Of a stretch of 64,000 nucleotides of DNA, positions 25,881 to 35,302 are shown piece by piece. The stretch spans positions 1,178,001 to 1,242,000 of the forward strand of contig NZ_JAVDXX010000001.1 in NCBI RefSeq assembly GCF_031458175.1. Reading direction: 5' to 3'. How positions within the stretch are numbered: position 1 is the first letter of the stretch; every line of letters begins with the position of its first letter. This DNA is from Pseudoglutamicibacter albus (lineage in GTDB: Bacteria; Actinomycetota; Actinomycetes; Actinomycetales; Micrococcaceae). A program made the position numbers and the translations under genes. The notes beneath the pieces are model-generated. The model had not been told where the DNA came from and did no database searches. It worked only from the letters and a program-made list of their open reading frames with translations.

Positions 25881-27485
25881 CTATGCTTTCATGCCAGGCT
25901 CGGCTTGGCCAGGGTTCGCAGTGTCACCGGCCGCATTGGCGCCGGCGGCCTGCACGATCGGCACTGCCTGGGTTGGGGCTTCCATGTGGCGGAAGCCGGC
26001 GAGTTCCTTCTCACCTGGTGCTGGCGTGAGCAGGGAAACCACTACCGCGAGCACGAGGCAGGTCAGGAAGCCTGGGACGATCTCGTAGAGCGGCTCGGAG
26101 AGTGCTCCGCCGAAGGTGGAGAGGGTTTCGCTCTTGCTCCAGACGAACGCGACGGTCGCGCCGCCAACGATGCCGGCCATCGCACCCCAGTTGGTGAGGC
26201 GCTTCCAGTAGAGGCTGAGCACCACGACTGGGCCGAATGCGGAGCCGAAGCCTGCCCACGCGAATGCGACGAGGCCGAGCACGGTCGCGTTTTCTTCCAG
26301 CGCAAGCACTGCCGCGATGATCGCGACGATCAGGACTGCGAGGCGACCCAGCCACAGCTTCGTGGTCTTGGACATGCCTGGCTTGAACACCAGCGCGAGG
26401 TCCTCAACGAGTGCAGAGGAGGTCACGACCAGCTGGGAGGAAATGGTCGACATGATCGCTGCGAGAACAGCTGCGAGTACGAAACCTGCCAAAAGTGACG
26501 GCATGAGGTTCTGCGCGAGGTCGAGGACCACGGTCTCAGCGCTCTTGGTGTCGGTGAGCTGCTTGTCTTGGTTGAGGTTGAAGTAGGCGATACCGGCCAT
26601 CGAGGTCACGATGACGCCGATCACGGAGAGCACCATCCAGCCGACACCGATCGCGGCACCCCAGCGGGCGTCGCGGGAGGAGCGTAGCGCCATGAAGCGG
26701 ATGATGATGTGCGGCTGGCCGAAGTAGCCAAGCCCCCACGCGGCGGCGGAGACTGCACCGACGATAGTCCCGCCCTTCATGAGGGAGCCGAAGTCTGGGT
26801 TGACGCTCAGCACGCCGTCAATGACTTGCTGTGGCCCGCCAACGGAGATCACGGCAAGCACTGGGACGACGAAGAGGGCCGCGAGCATGATGAGGCCCTG
26901 AACCGTGTCGGTGTAGGTTGCACCGAGGAAGCCGCCGAACATCGTGTAGGCGAGCGTGATGCCTGCGACGAGCAACATACCGGTCAGGTAGCTGCCGTTG
27001 AACGCGGACTGGAAGAACTTACCGCCAGCGGTCATACCGGAGGATACGTAGAAGGTGAAGAACACTAGGATCACGATGCCGGAGACGATGCGCAGGATGC
27101 GTGACTTATCGCCGAGGCGGTTTTCGAAGTAGCTCGGGATGGTGATGGAGTCGTTGGTGACTTCGGTGAAGCGGCGCAGGCGTGGCGCGACGAAGATCCA
27201 GTTGAGTGCCGCACCAATGGTGAGGCCGATCGCCATCCACGCCTGGAACATACCCATCATGTAGAGGGCACCAGGCAAGCCCATCATGAGCCAGCCGGAC
27301 ATGTCTGATGCGCCGGCGCTCAGTGCTGCGGTGAAGGGGTGTAGGCGGCGGCCGCCGAGCATGTAGTCGTCGCCGTCGTCGGTTTTCTTGAAGGCGTAGT
27401 AGCCGATCAAGAGCATCGCTATGAAGTAGATGATGACGGCGATGAGTTTGTATGAGCCGTCAGGACCCAATCCGAATAAGTCCAT
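25881..27485 (-). CDS. putP: Sodium/proline symporter PutP
   Basis: A 534-residue sodium:solute symporter with about 13 membrane segments. Signatures are GGRRLHPFTAALSAGASDMS near the N-terminus, GYFGQPHIIIRFMA in the middle and GFAGSAFGPVVVLSLYW-like sequence (AWAGFGSAFGPVVVLSLYWK) later. It imports proline with sodium. The ATG at 27485 has CGGAGG 6 bases upstream. The C-terminal 40 residues are an Ala-rich cytosolic tail. Substrate is assigned by close similarity to PutP; pantothenate and other SSS members are more distant. Confidence 0.92.
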   Translation of the reverse strand: MDLFGLGPDGSYKLIAVIIYFIAMLLIGYYAFKKTDDGDDYMLGGRRLHPFTAALSAGASDMSGWLMMGLPGALYMMGMFQAWMAIGLTIGAALNWIFVAPRLRRFTEVTNDSITIPSYFENRLGDKSRILRIVSGIVILVFFTFYVSSGMTAGGKFFQSAFNGSYLTGMLLVAGITLAYTMFGGFLGATYTDTVQGLIMLAALFVVPVLAVISVGGPQQVIDGVLSVNPDFGSLMKGGTIVGAVSAAAWGLGYFGQPHIIIRFMALRSSRDARWGAAIGVGWMVLSVIGVIVTSMAGIAYFNLNQDKQLTDTKSAETVVLDLAQNLMPSLLAGFVLAAVLAAIMSTISSQLVVTSSALVEDLALVFKPGMSKTTKLWLGRLAVLIVAIIAAVLALEENATVLGLVAFAWAGFGSAFGPVVVLSLYWKRLTNWGAMAGIVGGATVAFVWSKSETLSTFGGALSEPLYEIVPGFLTCLVLAVVVSLLTPAPGEKELAGFRHMEAPTQAVPIVQAAGANAAGDTANPGQAEPGMKA

Positions 27486-27979
27486 GTGTTCCTCCGGTTT
27501 ATCCTCTCGTCATGCTTGATGCATCGGGTTTTATTCCGTTGGTGACTGGACAGACGCGTCATCGTTTCCGGACAACCGTCCAACAGCCTTTGACAATATT
27601 TCCAATGTTCAGTTCTCAGCGTCCACACTTGAGGAAGCACTTGTGCTGAGGCCAATGAGCCACCTTACAGTCATTGCGTTAATGATGCACGCTCATCGGC
27701 AGTATTTGATCCTGACATTCCTCAACCGTTGAGAGATACACTTCAGTTTTAATGCATCTTGCTATCAACTGATCTTGTTTATTGGATCTTCAAACCCTGC
27801 TTTAGATAGGTCTCACCTTCCTGAATATTTTTCGTGATATATGTCATACTACTGCCATTCTGGGCACTTTCGAGGGTTGCCCCGCGTTGCGATATGTCTT
27901 AACCCTCGGAAACTTGTACAAGTCAGAATTGTGTCATCAACGCTTAGGAGTTTCCGCTCTTCATACCCATGATTTCTTT
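27486..27979. other. AT-richer intergenic region upstream of putP and a decayed lipoprotein gene
   Basis: About 490 bases with visibly lower G+C than the neighbouring genes and no supported reading frame. The right side of it leads to the remnant lipoprotein at 27980. It probably contains the putP promoter near its left end and marks the edge of an acquired segment. No repeat of the ssrA 3' end was noticed here. Confidence 0.5.
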
Positions 27980-28323
27980 ATGAAGAAAACTGGATCAGTG
28001 GCAGCATTTCCGCTTGCGTAGCATTCTCCCTTGTACTGGGCTTATCCGCTTGCAGCGCTGAGAGCAAACAAGGGCACTCCCCCGACACTCCATCTCCAGA
28101 AAACTCGGCCACTGAAACTTCAGCTTAGGATGACCCCTTCTATAGTGATTCCTCGGAGAATCCAGCTTCTGACTTTAACGACCCCTTTGCGACCTATTCA
28201 TTCGAGAACTCCGGCTCGGATTCTGTAGACGATTCTGCTGATCTACTGCAAGAGGACGACAACAGGGTCGAAACTCACAACGTCGGAGACGTAATCAAAT
28301 CGCCGTCAGCCGACATCACCGTC
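27980..28323 (+). pseudogene. Remnant of a secreted lipoprotein gene
   Basis: ATG at 27980 starts MKKTGSVAAFPLA, then the frame shifts by one base near 28018 and continues VAFSLVLGLSACSAESKQG, a clear lipobox (LSAC). A Ser/Pro/Asp-rich linker follows, with an in-frame TAG near 28127, and the trace ends at HNVGDVIKSPSADITV, which resembles the start of a DUF4352-type domain. The frame then runs straight into transposase sequence. Two inactivating changes plus truncation make it a pseudogene. Confidence 0.72.
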
Positions 28324-29264
28324 GTGGCCGACTGCTACCTCGCAGGCGTCTCCACCAGATGGCTGGATAAACTCGTCAAAACCCTCGGCATTGACTCCCT
28401 GTCGAAGTCGCAGGTTTCACGCATGGCCACCGAGCTCGACGAGCACGTAGACCAGTTCCGTCACGAACCCCTTGATGAGGCCGGTCCCTTCACCTTCGTT
28501 GCTGCTGATGCGCTATCCATTAAGGTCCGTGAGGGCGGACGGGTGATCAACGCGGTCGCCCTCATCGCCACCGGTGTTAATGCTGACGGCCGTAGGAAAG
28601 TCCTCGGCCTACGGGCCCAACCAGTAAGACTGGGGCAGCGCGGACCAGCTTCTTAGCCGACCTCGTCGCGCGCGGCCTGACCGGTGTGCGTTTAGTGACT
28701 TCTGATGCTCACCCGGGCCTGGTCGAGGCGGTCGCGGCAAACCCGCCTGGAGCTTCGTGGCAGCGGTGCCGCACGCATTACGCGGCGAACCTCATGAGTG
28801 TGCGCCCCAAGAGCTACTGGCCGGCAGTCAAAGCGATGCTGCACTCGGTCTACGAGCAGCCCGAGGAGGCCAGTGTTCATGCCCAGTTCGACCGGCTCTT
28901 GGACTACGTTAGCGACAAGCTGTCTGCTGCTCATGATCATCTGGATGCCGCACGTGCCAGTTATCCTTGCGCTCACTGGATTTCCAATCGCGGTGTGGGC
29001 CCAGATCTGGTCCAACAACCCCAACGAACGCCTCAACCGTGAGATCCGGCGTCGTACCGATTCGGTGGGGATCTTCCCCAACCGCGATGCGATCATTCGC
29101 CTTGTCGGCGCAGTCCTTGCAGAGCAGACTGATGAATGGGCCGAAGGCCGACGCTACCTCAGCCTCGATTTCCTCACCCGAAGCCGCTTCCAAGCCGTAG
29201 ATAATTCCAGGATCGAAGTCAGCGACGAATACACACACACGAACTCAGCGCTGACCACCCCCTG
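28324..29264 (+). mobile_element. Decayed IS256-family (Mutator-type) transposase remnant
   Basis: Lacks the first ~100 codons of a Mutator-type transposase. Frame 1 covers LAGVSTRWLDKLVKTLGI to VLGLRAQ, with the first catalytic Asp in VAADALSIKVREGG. Near 28620 the frame shifts, and VRLVTSDAHPGLVEAV carries the second Asp. Near 29000 it shifts back, and [16 protein letters not shown] carries the Glu. All three catalytic residues can be read but in two frames, so it is inactive. No terminal repeats were recognised; both ends are approximate. Confidence 0.85.
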
Positions 29265-29267
29265 CGT

Positions 29268-29898
29268 GTGCCCGTCTCGAAGACCGCTGGTCTGATCAGC
29301 GCTGGTCTGTTTACGGTCCTGCTGATGGGGCTTCCCCTGCTGGCCGGCATGGCTGCGAACCCGTGGGTTGCAACTGCCGAGGCGTTCTACAGGTCTGGCG
29401 CGCTGGTTTTCGGGGGTGGGCATGTGGTGCTGCCGATGCTGCAGGGAGAGCCCGCAATTGCCGAGGCGGTAAGCCAAGATCAGTACCTTGCTGGCTATGG
29501 GGCGGCGCAGGCAGTTCCCGGTCCGCTGTTCACATTCGTGGCATTTTTGGGGTTCAACATGGAAGCCGGGGCCTAGGCGTGGCTCAGCTCCGCACTTGCG
29601 CTGATTGCTGTTTTCCTCCCCGGAGTGCTGCTGGTGGTCGCCGCGCTGCCGTTCTGGGCTGCGGTACAGACAAGCCCGCTGGCCCGCTCTAGTGTCGCGG
29701 GGGCGAACGCCGCTGTTGTCGGGATCCTCGCAGGCGCTCCCATCACCCCGGTTGTCACTTCAGCTATTACGGGGCTCGCTCCCCTGCTGATTGCACTGGC
29801 TTGTTTGGCACTGCTCATGCTGGCTAAGTGGCCGGCGTGGGCTGTTGTTGCTGATCGGCGCAGTGACAGGGCTCGCAGCACACCTCATTGGGGCGTAG
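29268..29898 (+). pseudogene. C-terminal half of a chromate transporter (ChrA), inactivated
   Basis: The second CHR domain of a ChrA-type transporter can be followed: SGALVFGGGHVVLPMLQ, AQAVPGPLFTFVAFLG and LPGVLLVVAALPFW. An in-frame TAG at 29574-29576 breaks it, and an apparent extra base near 29850 shifts the frame; restoring it gives the natural ending LIGAVTGLAAHLIGA and a TAG at 29896-29898. The N-terminal domain is missing, replaced by the IS256 remnant. Intact ChrA exports chromate; this copy should not work. Confidence 0.82.
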
Positions 29899-29969
29899 GT
29901 GGGCGGCTTTCGAACGGTTGTGTCAGTGCTGCTGAATACACTTTCTTCGAACAGCGAGAGGAACACGGC

Positions 29970-30161
29970 ATGAACACGATAACTGTCGAACTGTCCGATG
30001 AAGACGCAGCCCTTGTTCGCAAGCATGCCGACTTTGAAGGCGTCACGATTTCTGACTTCGCCCGGTCAGCGATCTTGGATAAAATCGAAGACTCCTGCGA
30101 CCTACAAGAACTCCGCGAAGCAATTGCGGAGGAAGGGAACAATGACTGCACTCACGACTGA
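29970..30161 (+). CDS. Ribbon-helix-helix antitoxin-like protein (RelB/DUF6290 family)
   Basis: A 63-residue protein: beta strand TITVELSD, then ALVRKHADFEGVTISDFARS and AILDKIEDSCDLQELREAI, matching the DNA-binding N-terminus of RelB/DUF6290 antitoxins. Family members usually continue about 15-20 residues with a toxin-binding tail; here the protein stops after EEGNNDCTHD. The ATG at 29970 lies after GAGAGGAA. The gene overlaps the following GNAT gene by 20 bases, an arrangement typical of toxin-antitoxin pairs. The frame is also open upstream into the chrA remnant. No RelE-type toxin was found. Confidence 0.75.
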   Translation: MNTITVELSDEDAALVRKHADFEGVTISDFARSAILDKIEDSCDLQELREAIAEEGNNDCTHD

Positions 30162-30630
30162 GCGGCTGATACTTCGCCCGCCCCAGGATGGAGATGAAGA
30201 CGCCGTCTTCACTATCCATTCGGACCCAAGGACCTACCAGCATCGCCCTGAACTGGCGATGAAGAATCGCGAAGAAGCCTCCGAGCTGCTGGCCGCATGG
30301 CAGCGCAACTGGTCAGAGGACGGAATCGGCTACTTTGTCGTCACCCGCGATTCAGCCGACATCATCGGCTTCACCGGCCTGCGCTTCTCAGAAGAACAGG
30401 GCGAACAGGTGCTCAACCTCTACTACCGTTTTGCGCCCGAATCCCAAGGAAAGGGATACGCGGCCGAGGCCGCGGCCGCCGCCAGCGACTGGGCACGGCA
30501 GATGCACCCCGAGCGTCCAATTGTGGCGATCATCGATCCAAGCAACGCCCCGTCTGCCAAGCTGGCTGAAAAGCTCGGTCTACACTTGGAAACTGCAGAC
30601 CATGAACAAGGCCACCTGTACCGGCTTTGA
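30142..30630 (+). CDS. GNAT acetyltransferase (RimJ/RimL-like)
   Basis: A 162-residue acetyltransferase of the Acetyltransf_3 type: TTERLILRPPQDGDEDAVF at the start, IIGFTGLRF, the acetyl-CoA loop ESQGKGYAAEAAAAASDWA (Q/R-x-x-G-x-G/A variant QGKGYA), and IDPSNAPSAKLAEKLGL. It transfers acetyl groups to a protein N-terminus, a small molecule or possibly aminoacyl-tRNA. The ATG at 30142 is preceded by GGAGGAAGGG inside the upstream RHH gene and overlaps it by 20 bases, implying coupling. It differs in sequence style from TacT/AtaT toxins, so a toxin role is only a hypothesis. Confidence 0.85.
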   Translation: MTALTTERLILRPPQDGDEDAVFTIHSDPRTYQHRPELAMKNREEASELLAAWQRNWSEDGIGYFVVTRDSADIIGFTGLRFSEEQGEQVLNLYYRFAPESQGKGYAAEAAAAASDWARQMHPERPIVAIIDPSNAPSAKLAEKLGLHLETADHEQGHLYRL

Positions 30631-30693
30631 GCACAACCCCTTGCAGGGCTTAGGCGTACTGGAACGCTGGCCGACGGCTGTTGAATAGCGCCA

Positions 30694-30738
30694 AATAAAA
30701 AGTCTCGGGACACCGCATAAGCGATGTCCCGAGACTTA
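30694..30738 (-). terminator. Rho-independent terminator of ssrA
   Basis: On the minus strand, AAGTCTCGGGACA pairs with TGTCCCGAGACTT around a loop containing CGCTTATGCG, followed by TTTTATTTGG. The stem is at 30700-30738 and it lies seven bases beyond the tmRNA 3' end. Confidence 0.88.
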
Positions 30739-30744
30739 TCAGAG

Positions 30745-31129
30745 TGGAGGCGGCGAGAATCGAACTCGCGTCCGATGTGGTGTTGCCAGGACTTCTCCGG
30801 GCGCAGCACTGATTCAGGGCTTCTCAGTCCCAGAGACCATCACCAGTGCAAGTGGTCTGTGGTTACCCTGTGGACTCAGCCGCTAGAAGTTGTCGCGAGC
30901 GCGCTCACGGCAAGCGTGCTCACCAGTGGCTATCTAGCTGACGTCAGAAAACCGGGGCGATAGCAGCCCCGGGCTGACGGACTCGGTCACTGAAATTAGG
31001 CAGCGAGAGCGAAGTCAGTGCGCTTAGATTCGGCACTTATTGTTTTGCAGAGAACGTTAACGAGATGACTCTACATTCTCGGCCCGCTTCCCCTGTCGCG
31101 ACTCACATCGTCGAAACCAAGTCGCCCCC
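30745..31129 (-). ncRNA. ssrA: tmRNA (ssrA)
   Basis: A 385-base one-piece tmRNA. The 5' end GGGGGCGACTTGGTTTCGAC pairs with 3' CGCCTCC (seven-base acceptor stem, one G-U). The 3' end has a GCGAG/CTCGC T-stem with loop TTCGATT. The discriminator A is at 30745 and CCA is not encoded. The tag reading frame (30996-31034, minus) starts at a GCC resume codon and reads AESKRTDFALAA then TAA, an actinobacterial ALAA-ending degradation tag. tmRNA with SmpB rescues stalled ribosomes. A TAATTG about 6-11 bases upstream of the 5' end may be its -10. smpB lies directly upstream in the same direction. Confidence 0.95.
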
Positions 31130-31256
31130 ATATTCAATTACCCCACCTACACAACCAACATCACACACAAAACTCGTGCGCCTGTCGGATGCCTCGGTGG
31201 GCTGAACATTGCACTCACCGCGATGAGTGCAGGAATCTATACTACACGATGCTTCG

Positions 31257-31754
31257 CTAGGCGACACCCGCACGGCGGTTCCGTGCACGCAACGCGCGCA
31301 GCGCCTCACGGTTGTCCTGCTTCTCCTTCAAGGCGTGGCGTTTATCCCACTCCTTCTTACCGCGCACCAAAGCGATCTCTAACTTGGCGCGGCCTTCCTT
31401 GAAATACAGGCTCAGCGGCACAATCGTCAGTCCCGCCTCGTCCACGCGGCGCTCGAGCTTGACAAGCTCCTTACGGTGCAGCAACAACTTCCTGCGCCGC
31501 CTCGCAGCATGATTAGTCCAGGAACCATTCAGGTACTCCGGGATATAGAGCAACTCAGCCCACAACTCACCCCGGTAAAAGGTGCAGAAACCCTCCGCGA
31601 GAGACGCTTTCCCCTCACGCAAAGACTTCACCTCAGTACCCGTCAAAACCATCCCGGCTTCATAGGTATCCAGGATCTCGTAATCATGCCGCGCCTTACG
31701 GTTGGTCGCGACCACGTGATTACGTTGATCTTTAGTCTTCTTCTTATTCGCCAT
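31257..31754 (-). CDS. smpB: SsrA-binding protein SmpB
   Basis: A 165-residue RNA-binding protein with [15 protein letters not shown]-like start ([21 protein letters not shown]), [20 protein letters not shown], and the C-terminal [17 protein letters not shown] that enters the mRNA channel. It carries tmRNA to stalled ribosomes. It sits 127 bases upstream of ssrA, the usual actinobacterial order ftsE-ftsX-M23 peptidase-smpB-ssrA. Confidence 0.96.
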   Translation of the reverse strand: MANKKKTKDQRNHVVATNRKARHDYEILDTYEAGMVLTGTEVKSLREGKASLAEGFCTFYRGELWAELLYIPEYLNGSWTNHAARRRRKLLLHRKELVKLERRVDEAGLTIVPLSLYFKEGRAKLEIALVRGKKEWDKRHALKEKQDNREALRALRARNRRAGVA

Positions 31755-31850
31755 GATTGATCAAGCTTAGCGAATCCCGCACCCCACCGCTGACACGGCG
31801 GTGCTCCCCGGCCAATCGCTCACCCCACAAGCCGGGGCGTAGCTCGTCTG

Positions 31851-33296
31851 CTACCAGAGCAAGCCGGCTGGGTTGCGGTGCTGGCCATCGACCACCGTTT
31901 CAAAGTGCAAGTGGCAGCCCGTCGAGTTACCCGTGGTTCCAACGTAGCCGATCACCTGGCCCTGCTTGACCTGCTGCCCCACCCGAACCGCTGTGCGGGT
32001 CATGTGGTTGTAGTTGGTCGTCAACGCATGCCCGCGCACGATGTTGTGGTCAACAGACACGGTGATGCCGTGGCTGCCGTTCCAGCCTTCCTGCATGACG
32101 CGGCCGGAAGCCGAAGCAACAATTGGCGAGCCACACGCTGAACCCCAGTCGATACCTGCGTGCAGGTAGCCGCCCAAGCCGCCATAATCAATGGTCCCAG
32201 CAGGGGTTGGCCGCCATCCGAAACCTGAGGTGATCGGTCCACTCGCAGGCACTATGAGGCCCCAGGTTCCTTTCGAAACGGTCTTCGACGGCTTCGTGTT
32301 AGTTGTAGCAACCGTCGCCTTCTTTTGCGCGGCTTGAGCCTTAGCCCGCAACGCGGCAGCGTTCTTAGCCCGGCGCCGCTCTGCAGCAGCTGCCTCACGC
32401 TTAGCCCTCTCAGCGGCCTCTCGCGCCTTCCGGGCCCGCTCCTCCGCTTCACGCTTCAAACGTTCCTGGCGTTCCTTGATCGCTTGGTTGATCTTCTGCT
32501 GTTCAGCCTTCTGATCTTCAAGCTGCTGATGCGCTTTGGACTTCGCGTCCTCAAGCTCGCTCTGCGCGCTCTCCGTATCAGCCAGCAACTTCTCCAGATC
32601 AGCCTTCGCCGCATCGGCGGCTTCACGCGCCTGTGTCTGACGCACGAGTGCAGCATCAGCTTGCTTCTTCAAACCAGCGATCTCATCTTCAACAGCACTC
32701 AAACGGGCGGTAGCGTTCCGCTGCTCCGCGCCGCGGCCCAGAAGTTCGTTGAGTTCACGGTTCTGGGCGCGAGCTAAACGCGAGGAAACCTCAACCGAGT
32801 TCGCCCACTTATTCAAATCATTGCCGCGCACCAACAACCCAAAATCGGAGCCCTCAAGCCCACCGGACTGATACGCGCGCGCCGCAAGCTGGCCGGTGAG
32901 CTTGCGCTGTTCATCGGTCATGGCCTTGGTCTTCTCCTGGGCCTCAACCATTTCCGCACGGGATTTCTCCGCGGCCGCTAAACGCCCCTGGAGCTGCTGG
33001 ACTTCCGAACGGGCAGCGGATTCGGCCGCCTCAGCGTCCTGCACCGCCTGTTCAGCCGAAGGAAGCCTGTCCTGGAACTTCCGCAGCTTCTCCCCGTTCT
33101 TCTGCAGCATCGCATTGACACTCTCGAGGTCCTTCTCGGTACCTGCGATCTGTTTCTCGATGCGGTCCTTACGGTCATCAAGCTTGTCAGCGTTAGCCGG
33201 CACAATACCCAGCGATACTGTCAGGCCGGCCACCACACCAGCCGAAATCACCGCGGCGAGCTTGCCGCGGCCAGTCAGAGAAACATCATGTTTCAT
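31851..33296 (-). CDS. M23 (LytM) peptidoglycan endopeptidase with coiled coil
   Basis: A 481-residue exported protein. A signal peptide (GKLAAVISAGVVAGLTVSLG, cleavage near ANA) is followed by long coiled-coil helices (about 35-330, Lys/Glu/Ala/Gln-rich) and a C-terminal M23 domain with HAGIDWGSACG and GCHLHFETVVDG, giving the zinc ligands H and D and the catalytic HxH. Located directly downstream of ftsEX, it is the likely hydrolase partner that FtsEX activates through its coiled coil at division. ATG 33296 is preferred over 33341 because it gives the signal peptide directly after AAGGA. Confidence 0.92.
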   Translation of the reverse strand: MKHDVSLTGRGKLAAVISAGVVAGLTVSLGIVPANADKLDDRKDRIEKQIAGTEKDLESVNAMLQKNGEKLRKFQDRLPSAEQAVQDAEAAESAARSEVQQLQGRLAAAEKSRAEMVEAQEKTKAMTDEQRKLTGQLAARAYQSGGLEGSDFGLLVRGNDLNKWANSVEVSSRLARAQNRELNELLGRGAEQRNATARLSAVEDEIAGLKKQADAALVRQTQAREAADAAKADLEKLLADTESAQSELEDAKSKAHQQLEDQKAEQQKINQAIKERQERLKREAEERARKAREAAERAKREAAAAERRRAKNAAALRAKAQAAQKKATVATTNTKPSKTVSKGTWGLIVPASGPITSGFGWRPTPAGTIDYGGLGGYLHAGIDWGSACGSPIVASASGRVMQEGWNGSHGITVSVDHNIVRGHALTTNYNHMTRTAVRVGQQVKQGQVIGYVGTTGNSTGCHLHFETVVDGQHRNPAGLLW

Positions 33297-33392
33297 AAGA
33301 GCTAACGTCCTTCCATAAAATGCCCCACTCGGAGAAGACATTCACCTTGTACGCAACGGCGCCAACAGAACTGGTTTCTGCGTGCACCCGAA

Positions 33393-34325
33393 CTAGACCT
33401 TCAAATAACGGCGCAGCGTTATGAGCGAACTCAAGCCGGCCAATACAACACCAATCAGAATCAACAGTGGCGCAAGCCAGAGCATCACGGAGGCGTCAAT
33501 GTACGCGATCGTCGGATTAGCCACGGCCAACCGGTCCTGGATCACAAACTGGACAACCGCCCACAGAACACCCGACGCCAAGAGGCCACCGAGCGCTGCC
33601 GCGATCATGCCTTCAAGCACAAACGGCAACTGAATCAGCGTCTTCGAGGCACCCACCAGGCGCATAATCCCGGTCTCACGGCGGCGCGTGAAGGCCGAGA
33701 GACGAATGGTTGTAGCGATCAGCAGCACCGCAGTCACGATCATCACGATCGCAATCACGATCGCCACGATCGATGCCCCATTCATCAAAGAGAACACGCG
33801 TTCAAGGATCTGGCGTTGATCAGCAACCGAATCCACGCCGGCAACCGTGGAGAACCTCTCGTTGATGACCTCGTACTTCTCAGGGTCCGTCAACTTGATC
33901 CGGTACGAACTCGGCAGCTGATCCGCTGTCACGTTCTCTGCCAGCGCGGTGCCGTCGTATTGCTCCCTGAAGTGCTTGAGAGCCTCGTCTTGAGACTCGA
34001 AATAGAACTCATCAACATACGGCTTCATGTCCGGCGACTTCAGGATCTCTTCGATGCTTTCCTTCTGAGCATCCGTCACCGAGGCAACATTGCCATCGCC
34101 ATCCACCACGCAGTTACGCGAATCGGAAGACGAATTACACAGGTAAACCGCTACCTGCACTTTGTCGTACCAGTAGCCCTTCATCTTCGAGACCTGGGAC
34201 TGCAACAAAATCGCAGACCCCACAAACGTCAACGAAACCAAGGTCACCAGAACAACCGAGACGATCATCGTCACGTTGCGACGAAGACCAGAGAAAATCT
34301 CACCGAGAACGAAAGACAACCTCAC
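33393..34325 (-). CDS. ftsX: Cell division protein FtsX
   Basis: A 310-residue ABC-type membrane protein with one N-terminal helix ([20 protein letters not shown]), an external domain of about 130 residues containing [10 protein letters not shown], and three C-terminal helices ([48 protein letters not shown]). FtsX with FtsE transmits ATP-driven change to cell wall hydrolases. The start overlaps the ftsE stop by four bases. Confidence 0.95.
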   Translation of the reverse strand: MRLSFVLGEIFSGLRRNVTMIVSVVLVTLVSLTFVGSAILLQSQVSKMKGYWYDKVQVAVYLCNSSSDSRNCVVDGDGNVASVTDAQKESIEEILKSPDMKPYVDEFYFESQDEALKHFREQYDGTALAENVTADQLPSSYRIKLTDPEKYEVINERFSTVAGVDSVADQRQILERVFSLMNGASIVAIVIAIVMIVTAVLLIATTIRLSAFTRRRETGIMRLVGASKTLIQLPFVLEGMIAAALGGLLASGVLWAVVQFVIQDRLAVANPTIAYIDASVMLWLAPLLILIGVVLAGLSSLITLRRYLKV

Positions 34326-35083
34326 AGCTCGTCCTCCTCAGAATCAAACGGCGCGAACGCCTGCGATGCTTGAGACGGGATCGCAGGCACGTCATCGCCC
34401 TTCGCGTGGTACACGCCGCCGTGCTCGTCGCGGATCACTTCCCCATTGGATAGCTCAATCACGCGCTTACGCATACGGTTGACGATCTCGTCATCGTGGG
34501 TAGCCATCACCACTGTGGTGCCGTTCTGGTTGATCTTGTCCAAAATATCCACGATGCCGCGGCTGGTTTCCGGGTCGAGGTTACCCGTGGGCTCATCAGC
34601 CAGAAGGATCGCAGGGCGGTTCACCACGGCGCGTGCAATCGCCACGCGCTGCTGTTCACCACCCGAAAGCTCATGCGGCAGACGGCTCCCCTTGCCTTCA
34701 AGGCCCACCATCTTCAAGACCTCAGGGACCGTCTGGCGGATCATGGCGCGGGAACGGCCAATCACCTGCATCGCGAACGCGACATTCTGAAACACCGTCT
34801 TATTCGGCAACAGCCTGAAGTCCTGGAACACCACGCCAATATTGCGGCGTAGCTTAGGCACCTTCCACTGTGGGAGGCGATCAACATTGACACCAGCAAC
34901 GTGAACAGACCCGCGGGTTGTGCGCTCTTCACGCATCACCAAACGGATAAACGTCGATTTACCGGAACCCGATGCGCCCACCAGAAACGCGAAATCGCCG
35001 CGATCGATCTCCAGATCGACATCACGCAACGCCGGGTTATCGGGCGCGTCATAGACCTTAGTCACATGGTCAAAACGAATCAT
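34322..35083 (-). CDS. ftsE: Cell division ATP-binding protein FtsE
   Basis: A 253-residue ABC ATPase with Walker [10 protein letters not shown], signature [14 protein letters not shown] and Walker [13 protein letters not shown]. The ATG at 35083 ([17 protein letters not shown]) matches the family start; an in-frame start at 35167 is not needed. The usual upstream prfB is absent here: the 219 bases before ftsE (35084-35302) contain no gene. Confidence 0.95.
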   Translation of the reverse strand: MIRFDHVTKVYDAPDNPALRDVDLEIDRGDFAFLVGASGSGKSTFIRLVMREERTTRGSVHVAGVNVDRLPQWKVPKLRRNIGVVFQDFRLLPNKTVFQNVAFAMQVIGRSRAMIRQTVPEVLKMVGLEGKGSRLPHELSGGEQQRVAIARAVVNRPAILLADEPTGNLDPETSRGIVDILDKINQNGTTVVMATHDDEIVNRMRKRVIELSNGEVIRDEHGGVYHAKGDDVPAIPSQASQAFAPFDSEEDEL

Positions 35084-35302
35084 TAAAGGCTCGCAACCGG
35101 AACCGGCCGTCGGCGCACGGCCCTCATGGTCCGGCGATGGGTCGGGGAAGCTCACGCCGAGCTTCAATCATAGATCGAAACTGTAACCATTTTGTGACCC
35201 ACCCAGGCGTGTTGAGCTGGAACCTAGCTCATTCACACCAGAAATACAGCTTTGATGTGACCCGTCAGAACTTCACTGCACTGTTAGAGCTTCACCGCGT
35301 TT

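Noticed and set aside
28324-29295. Three separate small genes in the IS256 region
   Set aside because: They are consecutive pieces of one transposase in shifted frames.
30695-30745. Phage or island attachment site at the ssrA 3' end
   Set aside because: No second copy of the ssrA end and no integrase were found, so an att site cannot be claimed.
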